Source: Pseudomonadota bacterium
GTDB taxonomy: Bacteria; Pseudomonadota; Gammaproteobacteria; GRL18
Length of the DNA: 5,796 nucleotides
Direction: 5' to 3'
NCBI GenBank assembly: GCA_030632745.1
Contig: DAOVUE010000122.1
Coordinates: forward strand, 1-5,796
Positions 1 through 5,228 of the stretch are shown one piece after another. Made by a program: the position numbers and the translations under genes. Below the pieces are notes generated by a model. It was given only the letters and a program-made list of their open reading frames with translations, did no database searches and was not told where the DNA came from. Positions within the stretch are counted from its first letter, which is position 1. The number at the start of each line of letters is the position of its first letter.

Positions 1-73
1 CAGCTGATGCTTTTAAAGAACTGGTTGCTATCACTTCTGCTATAATGGCAAGTGCCAGATAAAAATAGGCCAT
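1..73 (-). CDS. SMR-family small multidrug efflux transporter (EmrE/QacE type), N-terminal fragment
   Basis: Translating the minus strand from the ATG at 73-71 gives 24 residues beginning MAYFYLALAIIAEVIATSSL and continuing KASA before the window ends. This is the first transmembrane helix of small multidrug resistance proteins, which are inner-membrane dimers of about 110 residues that exchange protons for cationic drugs or quaternary ammonium compounds. Glu13 sits where the essential membrane-embedded glutamate of EmrE/Smr lies, and the AEVIATS.LK.S signature points to the EmrE/QacE branch rather than the SugE/Gdx branch. A good Shine-Dalgarno (GGGAG, 82-86 on the minus strand, 8 nt spacing) supports the start. 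The remaining roughly 85 residues lie off the left edge, so substrate class and integrity cannot be judged. The gene is divergent from dinB. The fragment is short, but the match is distinctive. Confidence 0.85.
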   Translation of the reverse strand, partial: MAYFYLALAIIAEVIATSSLKASA

Positions 74-81
74 AACTTTTA

Positions 82-86
82 CTCCC
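82..86 (-). promoter_or_regulatory. Shine-Dalgarno of the SMR transporter gene
   Basis: Read on the minus strand this is GGGAG, 8 nt before the ATG at 73-71. It is a strong ribosome-binding site. dinB on the other side of the same gap has none. Confidence 0.7.
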
Positions 87-107
87 AGAGTTTAGAGTTT
101 AGATTTT
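87..107. repeat. Heptamer tandem repeat, three units (AGAGTTT, AGAGTTT, AGATTTT)
   Basis: Two perfect head-to-tail copies of AGAGTTT (87-93, 94-100) are followed by a one-mismatch copy (101-107). The array begins one base upstream of the SMR Shine-Dalgarno and covers the likely -35 area of dinB. It could be an operator-like array or a simple slippage product. The sequence alone does not decide. Confidence 0.6.
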
Positions 108-130
108 AGTGTGTTATAGCAGTATACAAA

Positions 131-1207
131 ATGAGAAAAATAATTCACATAGACATGGATGCCTTCTTTGCTTCGGTGGAGCAAAGAGACGATCCTTCAC
201 TTCGGGGTAAACCTGTTGTTGTCGGTGGAAGTCCTGATAGCAGAGGAGTAGTTGCTGCTGCCAGTTATGAAGCTCGCAAGTATGGTATTCGTTCTGCTAT
301 GCCTTGTTCACAAGCCTATCGTAAATGTCCCCAAACTAAGTTTGTTAGACCCAGATTCGATGCCTATAAAAAAGTATCACAGCAAATTAGGGAAGTGTTC
401 TCGGAGTATACGGACATCATAGAGCCATTATCTTTGGATGAAGCCTATCTTGATGTGACTGATAATAAAGTTGCTCAGGTGTCCGCTACCATTATAGCTG
501 AAGAAATTAGAAGTAAGATATACCAGCAAACCAGTCTGACTGCATCTGCAGGTGTTTCTTATAATAAATTTTTAGCCAAAACAGCATCTGACATTAACAA
601 ACCCAACGGTATTAAAGTAATTTTACCTGATGAAGGTGAAGCTTTTGTTGCTGAATTACTTATTGGAAAATTTTATGGTATCGGTAAGGTGACAGAAGAG
701 AAGATGAAAAAGCTGGGGATTTACAAGGGAGCAGACTTAAAGGCAAAGTCATTAGAGTTCTTATCACAGTACTTTAAGAATTCTGCCAGCTATTTTTATA
801 ATGTCTCCAGGGGCATCGATAATAGGGTAGTAAAGGGTGAAAGGGGTATTAGAAAAAGTCTCAGCAATGAAACCACGTTTGCTGCAGATATTGATGATAT
901 AGAAGAACTGCATCGTTACTTAGCAGTATTATCAAAAGAAGTTGCTGATGACCTGCGTGATAAAAAGTTGTCAGGTAAAACAGTAACCATAAAGGTTAAG
1001 TATGATGATTTTCAGCAAGTGACTCGCAGCAAAACTTTTAACCAAGCTGTCAGCGACTATGAACAGGTGTATTCTGTGTGCACCAACCTGTTAAGAAATA
1101 CTGATGCGGGTAAAAGAAAAGTTCGGCTAATCGGTGTCGGTATCTCTTCCATTAACCTTCAAGAGGCAGGGCTGATGCGACAGATGGAATTAGATTTTGG
1201 TATTTAG
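131..1207 (+). CDS. dinB: DNA polymerase IV (Y-family translesion polymerase)
   Basis: Error-prone Y-family polymerase that extends past damaged template bases in the cytoplasm and makes -1 frameshifts on undamaged DNA. The 358 residues match the family length (E. coli 351). The first catalytic Asp and the steric gate are in IDMDAFF (Asp8, Phe13). The other catalytic carboxylates are in SLDEAYLD (Asp103, Glu104). ASAGVSYNKFLAK (138-150) is the conserved palm/finger segment, and FYGIGKVTEEKMKKLGI (181-197) is the helix-hairpin-helix of the thumb. The little-finger domain fills about 240-345. The last residues, QMELDF (351-356), form a canonical sliding-clamp binding motif, so the C-terminus is intact. 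The ATG start matches the family N-terminus exactly, but no Shine-Dalgarno precedes it, which suggests weak or leaderless translation. No SOS box is visible. A histone-deacetylase-like gene follows 43 bp downstream on the same strand. Confidence 0.96.
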   Translation: MRKIIHIDMDAFFASVEQRDDPSLRGKPVVVGGSPDSRGVVAAASYEARKYGIRSAMPCSQAYRKCPQTKFVRPRFDAYKKVSQQIREVFSEYTDIIEPLSLDEAYLDVTDNKVAQVSATIIAEEIRSKIYQQTSLTASAGVSYNKFLAKTASDINKPNGIKVILPDEGEAFVAELLIGKFYGIGKVTEEKMKKLGIYKGADLKAKSLEFLSQYFKNSASYFYNVSRGIDNRVVKGERGIRKSLSNETTFAADIDDIEELHRYLAVLSKEVADDLRDKKLSGKTVTIKVKYDDFQQVTRSKTFNQAVSDYEQVYSVCTNLLRNTDAGKRKVRLIGVGISSINLQEAGLMRQMELDFGI

Positions 1208-1209
1208 GA

Positions 1210-1233
1210 TAATAGTCAAGGGCTCCACTATTA
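1210..1233. repeat. Short inverted repeat between dinB and the deacetylase-like gene
   Basis: TAATAGT (1210-1216) and ACTATTA (1227-1233) form a perfect 7-bp stem with a 10-nt loop starting just after the dinB stop. The stem is AT-rich and lacks a downstream T-tract, so it is not a convincing intrinsic terminator. It could be an mRNA hairpin or an operator. Confidence 0.35.
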
Positions 1234-1235
1234 AT

Positions 1236-1240
1236 GGAAA
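1236..1240 (+). promoter_or_regulatory. Probable ribosome-binding site deciding the deacetylase-like start
   Basis: GGAAA lies 10 nt before the ATG at 1251. It is modest, but it supports the 1251 start over the in-frame ATG at 1197. The upstream ATG lies inside the dinB end and would add 18 residues with no family resemblance. Confidence 0.45.
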
Positions 1241-1250
1241 TACACAGCTA

Positions 1251-2177
1251 ATGAAGAAAACAGCTTTTATAACGCATCCATCTTGTCTTCAGCATGATAC
1301 AGGTACTGGCCATCCTGAATCACCTGAACGCTTAATGGCTATTATAGAACAATTAGAGGTTTCTGGATTACATTACCAGTTACTTGATTACGATGCGCCC
1401 ACCGTTAAACGTGAATGTCTGGAACGTGCCCATACTAAAGAGTACTTAGATTCTATTGAGCAAAATAAACCAGCTATAGATGGTGATATCCTGCAACTTG
1501 ATGCTGATACCCAAATGTCTTTTCACTCACTGGAGGCGGCTAAAAGAGCAGCAGGTGCAGTAGTATTAGCAACTGATTTAGTGTTATCAGGTGAGGTCAA
1601 CAATGCTTTTTGTGCTGTTAGACCACCTGGGCATCATGCTAAAAGAGATAGGGCCATGGGATTTTGTATCTACAATAATATTATGGTGGGTGTTTACCAT
1701 GCCCTTGCATGCGGTATTGAAAAAGTAGCCTTATTAGATTTTGATGTCCATCATGGCAATGGCAGTGAAAACATTATCGCTGATGATGAAATGATATTGT
1801 TTTGTTCCACTTTCCAACACCCCTATTATCCTTATGAGCCATGTCAAGGTAGTGAGCATGTTATCTGTTCCCCTTTATCTGCTGGTGCGGGTAGTAAAGA
1901 ATTTAGAGTTGAAGTAACAAATAAATGGATACCTGCACTGGATAAGTTCCGTCCTCAAATGATATTTATCTCCGCTGGATTTGATGCACATGAAGATGAT
2001 TATCTTGCAAATCTTAACTTTACAGAAGACGACTATTACTGGGTAACAGAGAAGATTGTTAATATTGCTGATAAGTATGCTACTGGTCGTATTGTATCCA
2101 GTTTAGAAGGCGGTTATAACACTGAGGCACTAGCAAATTCTGTTGAAGTGCATCTATTAGCGTTACTTGATAAGTAA
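1251..2177 (+). CDS. Histone deacetylase superfamily protein (bacterial class II-like zinc amidohydrolase)
   Basis: Zinc-dependent deacetylase-fold enzyme of 308 residues, the usual size of bacterial HDAC-like proteins (AcuC, HDAH and acetylpolyamine amidohydrolase relatives). It is cytoplasmic and probably removes an acyl group from an amine: acetyl-lysine, a polyamine or a small metabolite. All landmarks are present: HPE.PERL near the N-terminus (21-28); RPPGHHA with the catalytic His pair (128, 129); GFCIYNN (137-143); DFDVHHGNG with zinc ligands Asp165 and His167; SAGFDAH with zinc ligand Asp245; and LEGGYN with the transition-state Tyr289. This organisation is closest to the class II (HDAC4/6-like) bacterial group. 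I chose ATG 1251 because family proteins start close to the FITHP..L.HDTG.GHPE segment, and the longer reading from 1197 overlaps dinB and adds unrelated sequence. It lies 43 bp after dinB and 6 bp before the exonuclease, so co-transcription is likely. The substrate cannot be read from the sequence. Confidence 0.93.
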   Translation: MKKTAFITHPSCLQHDTGTGHPESPERLMAIIEQLEVSGLHYQLLDYDAPTVKRECLERAHTKEYLDSIEQNKPAIDGDILQLDADTQMSFHSLEAAKRAAGAVVLATDLVLSGEVNNAFCAVRPPGHHAKRDRAMGFCIYNNIMVGVYHALACGIEKVALLDFDVHHGNGSENIIADDEMILFCSTFQHPYYPYEPCQGSEHVICSPLSAGAGSKEFRVEVTNKWIPALDKFRPQMIFISAGFDAHEDDYLANLNFTEDDYYWVTEKIVNIADKYATGRIVSSLEGGYNTEALANSVEVHLLALLDK

Positions 2178-2183
2178 AGGCAT

Positions 2184-2621
2184 ATGCAACCAATTGACCT
2201 ACATAATGCTGTTATTCTTGACACTGAGACGACTGGGCTTAGTGTGCGTGACGAAATATGTGAAGTTTCTGTGATTGATGCTTTAACTGGTCAGCCACTA
2301 CTGGATACTCTAATCAAACCCACCGTACAAATGTTTGGTACCGTTATTTCCATACATGGTATTACTAATGAAATGGTTTCAGACGCACCTGCATATAGTG
2401 AAATACACGATCAATTGATGACGATCTTTAAGGAAAGAAAAGTAATTATTTACAATAAAAAGTTTGATATAAGCTTTATCAGACAGTCTGCAGAAAAATA
2501 CAATTTAACTGTTGCAAGAAAGGCCAGTTCCAGTTTCTGTGCGATGAAATGGTATGCCGAGTTCTACGGAGAATGGAATAGTCGAAGGGTTGAACAGATT
2601 TATGTCCTGCTCAGGTGTTGA
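2184..2621 (+). CDS. DnaQ-like (DEDDh) 3'-5' exonuclease, C-terminally truncated, possible pseudogene
   Basis: The 145 residues begin as a DnaQ/ribonuclease T-type exonuclease. Exo I is DTETTGL (Asp13, Glu15). IHGIT.EMV.DAP (58-69) is the family's conserved linker. Exo II is IIYNKKFDISFI, with Asn91 and Asp95. FCAMKWYAEFYGEWN (118-132) is the block that normally precedes a WQ.L segment and Exo III (H.AL.D). After about residue 134 (Arg-Arg) the family resemblance stops and the frame ends 11 residues later. Neither of the other two forward frames between about 2583 and 2660 shows an H.AL.D motif, so this is not a simple one-base frameshift nearby. The third motif supplies the general-base His and a metal-binding Asp, so the product as read should be inactive. 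Its end lies 8 bp from the convergent phosphatase gene, which suggests the tail was lost at that junction. ATG 2184 is the first possible start, since a stop lies in frame just upstream, and AAAGG precedes it at a short 3-nt spacing. I am confident of the family and less so of whether it is expressed. Confidence 0.75.
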   Translation: MQPIDLHNAVILDTETTGLSVRDEICEVSVIDALTGQPLLDTLIKPTVQMFGTVISIHGITNEMVSDAPAYSEIHDQLMTIFKERKVIIYNKKFDISFIRQSAEKYNLTVARKASSSFCAMKWYAEFYGEWNSRRVEQIYVLLRC

Positions 2622-2629
2622 AAGACAAG

Positions 2630-3424
2630 CTAATTATTATCCAAATAATATTTCCATTCCTTATAAAGTGTATTTTCTACAGCACCCATAGCCTGTCGAG
2701 CTTGTAAATCCAGCTGATAGACAGCTAATCCATCCAGACCAAGAGTTAAACAACCTGCTTCCTGTGCCACCAGTAATCCCGCAGCATAATCCCAAAGCAT
2801 CATTTTTCCATGTAAATAAACCTGTACCCGCTCACTGGCAAGCCAGCACCAGTCTAATGCAACTGAACCTAAGCTGCGCTGAGAGTGATAGGGCGGATCT
2901 AATACCAGGCGTTGTCGTAAATCGGGTTTTAAACGTTTGATATCAACTAATGCAATGGATTTTTTTAACGGGGTATAGTGTTGAGAAACTTTTAATTCCT
3001 GCCCATTTAGCCAGGCACCTTTTCCATTGACGGCAGAAAAACATTCATTTCGAATGGGATCGTAAACAATTCCTAATTCAATATTAGAATTTTTAATCAG
3101 TGCCAGAGAGACAGAAAAATAAGGTAAGCCTGAAGCAAAATTACTGGTTCCATCTATGGGATCCAAACACCAGAAACCGTCTGAGTTGTTTGCAAAAAAA
3201 GCTTCCATCTCATCAATAGACATTTCTTCAGCAAAAAAATCATATTCAGGCCAGTGTTTTTTTAATTCACTTTGTAATCGATTTTGCATAGCAATATCAG
3301 CTTCAGTAATAAAGCTGCCGTCCTGCTTTATCTTTACCCGGCAGTTTTTAAAACGTGGTAATAATTCCTGCTTTGCCACTGTTGCTATAAGCTGTGATAA
3401 TTTTATTAGTTCAACGTCAATCAT
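2630..3424 (-). CDS. Inositol monophosphatase family protein (Mg2+-dependent sugar/nucleotide phosphatase)
   Basis: Cytoplasmic, Mg-dependent, Li-sensitive-type phosphatase fold of 264 residues (E. coli SuhB 267). Metal-site motifs are complete: AEEMS with Glu66/Glu67; WCLDPIDGTSNF (85-96) with Asp88 and Asp91; and LWDYAAGLLVAQEAG (210-224) with Asp212. The substrate may be inositol-1-phosphate, a related sugar phosphate, histidinol phosphate or 3'-phosphoadenosine 5'-phosphate. The motifs do not separate these, so I give no symbol. An in-frame ATG at 3508 would add 28 residues, but that extension is low-complexity, unlike the family, and runs into the tandem duplication. The ATG at 3424 (MIDVELIKLSQL) places the first helix correctly and has AGG 7 nt upstream. 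The gene is convergent with the truncated exonuclease and divergent from the small-protein/oxidoreductase/tatD operon. Confidence 0.9.
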   Translation of the reverse strand: MIDVELIKLSQLIATVAKQELLPRFKNCRVKIKQDGSFITEADIAMQNRLQSELKKHWPEYDFFAEEMSIDEMEAFFANNSDGFWCLDPIDGTSNFASGLPYFSVSLALIKNSNIELGIVYDPIRNECFSAVNGKGAWLNGQELKVSQHYTPLKKSIALVDIKRLKPDLRQRLVLDPPYHSQRSLGSVALDWCWLASERVQVYLHGKMMLWDYAAGLLVAQEAGCLTLGLDGLAVYQLDLQARQAMGAVENTLYKEWKYYLDNN

Positions 3425-3560
3425 ATGCAGGCCTGATTTATTATTAACGCATGGGATCGGATCAGTATTAAATTTGTTAAATAGAGCATGATACATCATA
3501 ATAAACAATAATAGTCATAAACAATAATAGTCTGGTGACATCAATAACAACTTAAAAAAA
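3425..3560. promoter_or_regulatory. Divergent promoter region between the phosphatase and the tatD operon
   Basis: This is 136 bp of very AT-rich DNA between two divergent starts. -10-like hexamers occur on both strands: AATAAT at 3507-3512 and 3523-3528 (plus), and TATTAT plus TATGAT on the minus strand, the latter just left of the tandem repeat. None has a good -35 at 16-18 bp, so no single promoter can be fixed. The plus-strand gene is preceded by an A-run rather than a clear Shine-Dalgarno. Confidence 0.4.
3501..3532. repeat. Perfect 16-bp tandem duplication (ATAAACAATAATAGTC twice)
   Basis: Positions 3501-3516 and 3517-3532 are identical and directly adjacent, exactly two copies with no mismatch. 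They lie in the divergent promoter region and each copy carries a -10-like hexamer on either strand (AATAAT on plus, TATTAT on minus). Perfect identity implies a recent duplication or selection as paired binding sites. Confidence 0.9.
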
Positions 3561-3764
3561 ATGAGTCAGTTCAAACATAATAAGCCCCCGGAATGGGTGC
3601 AATGGCTGGCACAGGATGCAGATGGCTGCTGGTGGGGCTTTGAAGTAGAGCCATTACAAAACCATCATGGATGGTATGAAAATGAAGTGGGTCAGTATAT
3701 TAAAATAGCCGAAGCTGCTCCCAATCCACGATGGCAAAATAGCCTGGTGAAAATATCCAATTAA
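3561..3764 (+). CDS. Small Trp-rich conserved-looking protein of unknown function
   Basis: A 67-residue soluble protein with no signal peptide or membrane helix. It carries six tryptophans (12, 15, 24, 25, 38, 58). Its core reads PEWVQWLAQDADGCWWGFEVEP, a pattern I recall from short uncharacterised proteins in proteobacteria and phages (memory only, no search run), then GWYENEVGQYIKI and a PNPRW motif near the end. The organised aromatic pattern, and a 16-nt gap to the next gene with the same orientation, support a real gene rather than a chance frame. The start is the only ATG at the correct end, but it lacks a Shine-Dalgarno; an A-run precedes it. It heads the likely operon with the thiol oxidoreductase and tatD. 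Function is unknown. A small adaptor or nucleic-acid-binding role is possible but unsupported. Confidence 0.72.
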   Translation: MSQFKHNKPPEWVQWLAQDADGCWWGFEVEPLQNHHGWYENEVGQYIKIAEAAPNPRWQNSLVKISN

Positions 3765-3771
3765 TGAGTTT

Positions 3772-3777
3772 GGAAAG
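3772..3777 (+). promoter_or_regulatory. Ribosome-binding site of the DsbA-like gene
   Basis: GGAAAG ends 3 nt before ATG 3781, with GGA 6 nt from it. It lies in the 16-nt gap after the small-protein stop, so the ribosome need not initiate far upstream. Confidence 0.5.
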
Positions 3778-3780
3778 TTT

Positions 3781-4413
3781 ATGAAAACCATTATTTATTA
3801 TGTTCACGATCCCATGTGCAGCTGGTGCTGGGGCTTTACTCAGACGTATGAAAAGTTTGTAGAAAAACTGGATGATCAGTTTGAAGTCAAACGATTACTG
3901 GGAGGATTAGCAGCTGATAGTGATGAACCTATGAATGATGAAACAAAAAAAATGGTTCAACGTGCCTGGCATAAGATTGAAAAAACAATTCCCGGAAAAA
4001 AATTTAATTTTGATTTTTGGCAATTAAATACGCCACGACGTTCGACTTATCCTGCTTGCAGAGCAGTGATTGCCGCCCGGGCACAAAGTGAAGAGTTTGA
4101 TGTAAAAATGACCCGGGCAATACAAACAGCTTATTATCAAAAGGCACAAAACCCCTCTGATGTGAGTACTCTGCTAAAGCTGGCCAGTGATCTTGGACTC
4201 AATAAAACTTTATTTAAAAAAAATCTCCACTCATCCACAATACAGGAGATTTTATTGGATGAAATCAAACTATCCAGCAGTATAAGGGCAAAGAGTTTTC
4301 CATCACTGATTTTAACTAATCAGCAGTCTTTTTACTCTATTCCAATAGATTATTGTGATGAAAATATTATGTTAAAGGCTGTTGATTCTATCTGTTCACA
4401 AGGCTTATTATGA
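3781..4413 (+). CDS. DsbA/FrnE-like thiol-disulfide oxidoreductase, cytoplasmic
   Basis: A thioredoxin-fold protein of 210 residues of the DsbA superfamily, in the group described as predicted protein-disulfide isomerases (COG3531-type, FrnE-like). The redox motif is at the very N-terminus: DPMCSWCWGF, with Cys13 and Cys16 of CSWC. The thioredoxin cis-proline is in SFPSLIL (Pro174). The helical insertion lies between about 50 and 160 and holds the conserved TPRRSTYPACRAVIAAR segment (84-100). There is no signal peptide, as the protein begins directly with the first beta strand (MKTIIYYVHDPMC), so it should act in the cytoplasm and not in periplasmic disulfide formation. The extra Cys93 in YPACRA may be part of the family pattern. 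The gene follows the small protein by 16 nt and shares an ATGA stop/start with tatD, indicating translational coupling. It probably reduces or isomerises disulfides or protects against oxidative stress. The substrate is unknown. Confidence 0.88.
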   Translation: MKTIIYYVHDPMCSWCWGFTQTYEKFVEKLDDQFEVKRLLGGLAADSDEPMNDETKKMVQRAWHKIEKTIPGKKFNFDFWQLNTPRRSTYPACRAVIAARAQSEEFDVKMTRAIQTAYYQKAQNPSDVSTLLKLASDLGLNKTLFKKNLHSSTIQEILLDEIKLSSSIRAKSFPSLILTNQQSFYSIPIDYCDENIMLKAVDSICSQGLL

Positions 4414-5228
4414 TTGATATTGGTGTTAATCTTACCAGTTCTCAGTTTAAAAATGATATTCCCGATGTTTTAAACGATGCACTTGCCGCAGGTGTTGATA
4501 CCATCATTGTAACCGGCACCAGCATTGCTCAAAGTCAGGCCGCTTTTCAATTAACGCAGCAATATCCTGAGATCTTATATTCGACTGCAGGAATCCACCC
4601 CCATGATGCTAAAACGTTTTCACACAATAGTCTTGAGCAATTAAGTTCACTATTAATGAACAATCATGTGCTTGCTGTCGGTGAATGTGGTCTGGACTTT
4701 AAGCGTAATTTTTCTACACCTGAGCAACAATTAAGTTGTTTTGAAAGGCAATTAGAACTGGCTGTTGAGTTAAAAATGCCGGTTTTTCTGCATCAAAGAG
4801 AGGCCCACATTGATTTTCTTCGCCTGATAAGAAAATATCGTTCAGGACTGGTAGATGCTGTTGCCCATTGCTTTACCGGGGGACAGGCTGAATTAGAGAC
4901 TTACCTGGAAGAAGATCTTTATATTGGCATCACCGGCTGGCTATGTGATGAAAGACGGGGTAAAGAGTTACAAAATTGTGCTGCTTTAATTCCGCAACAT
5001 CGAATTATGCTTGAAACTGATGCACCTTATTTGTTTCCCCGGGATTTAAGCTTACCGGGGGACAAGTCTTTAAGCACTAAACAGAAGAACAAAAAACGTT
5101 CTAGAAATGAACCTCAGTATCTTCCGCATATTATGCAGAGGCTGGCACTGTTAATGCAAAAAGATGCATTAGAGCTGAGTAATTTAAGCATAGAAAATAG
5201 TCGGCGCTTTTTTAGGCTAAACCAATAA
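4410..5228 (+). CDS. tatD: TatD family metal-dependent deoxyribonuclease
   Basis: TIM-barrel metallohydrolase of 272 residues (E. coli TatD 260). E. coli TatD is a 3'-5' exonuclease on single-stranded DNA and RNA implicated in repair of oxidative damage; it is not needed for Tat protein export. The barrel motifs are in order: MIDIGVNLTSSQF (1-13); GIHPHD with His63/His65; GECGLDF with metal ligand Glu92; FLHQREAH with His128; HCFTG with His153; and ETDAPYL with Asp204. The DIGVNLTSSQF and GITGWLCDERRG blocks are those of TatD itself rather than its paralogues YcfH and YjjV. It differs from E. coli by a Lys/Ser-rich insertion of roughly 11 residues at about 217-229, before RNEPQYLPH. The start overlaps the oxidoreductase stop (ATGA at 4410-4413), with AAGG 6 nt upstream. 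The 3' end overlaps convergent sbcB by 17 bp. Confidence 0.95.
   Translation: MIDIGVNLTSSQFKNDIPDVLNDALAAGVDTIIVTGTSIAQSQAAFQLTQQYPEILYSTAGIHPHDAKTFSHNSLEQLSSLLMNNHVLAVGECGLDFKRNFSTPEQQLSCFERQLELAVELKMPVFLHQREAHIDFLRLIRKYRSGLVDAVAHCFTGGQAELETYLEEDLYIGITGWLCDERRGKELQNCAALIPQHRIMLETDAPYLFPRDLSLPGDKSLSTKQKNKKRSRNEPQYLPHIMQRLALLMQKDALELSNLSIENSRRFFRLNQ
5037..5060. repeat. Inverted repeat inside tatD next to its insertion
   Basis: CCCCGG (5037-5042) and CCGGGG (5055-5060) form a perfect 6-bp GC stem around a 12-nt loop that ends in the palindrome TAAGCTTA (5047-5054). It encodes the start of the basic TatD insertion. There is no T-tract, so it is not a terminator. It may reflect how the insertion arose. 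Confidence 0.4.

Larger units (their letters stand above)
74..130. promoter_or_regulatory. Divergent intergenic region between the SMR gene and dinB
   Basis: These 57 bp must hold the 5' control elements of both divergent genes. For dinB a weak candidate is TTTAGA (91-96) with TATAGC (115-120), spacer 18, which would place transcription start only a few bases before the ATG. On the minus strand TATACT (126-121) and TATAAC (118-113) resemble -10 hexamers but lack a convincing -35. I see no LexA-type box (CTG-N10-CAG form), although dinB is SOS-controlled in many bacteria. dinB also has no Shine-Dalgarno. The exact promoter elements are uncertain. Confidence 0.4.

Noticed and set aside
1197..1250. 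N-terminal extension of the deacetylase-like gene starting inside dinB
   Set aside because: It adds 18 residues unlike the family. A later ATG at 1251 has a purine-rich site upstream and the expected N-terminus.
2633..2649. Inverted repeat ATTATT-N5-AATAAT at the convergent exonuclease/phosphatase junction as a terminator
   Set aside because: The stem is only six A/T pairs with no following T-run and lies inside the phosphatase coding end. It is too weak to call.
2583..2660. A frameshift restoring the exonuclease C-terminus
   Set aside because: Both alternative forward frames were read. One stops almost at once, and the other gives GLNRFMSCSGVERQANYY without an H.AL.D motif. Loss of sequence fits better than a single indel.
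3156..3491. A 111-codon plus-strand open frame opposite the phosphatase gene
   Set aside because: It lies antisense to the conserved IMPase coding sequence, including its DPIDGT motif, and its translation has no recognisable family pattern. It is a shadow frame.
1211..5202. The heptamer AATAGTC occurs six times on the plus strand (1211, 2577, 3510, 3526, 4626, 5196)
   Set aside because: Two copies belong to the tandem duplication and the rest fall in unrelated coding and intergenic positions. With thousands of possible heptamers in AT-rich DNA, one such excess is expected by chance.
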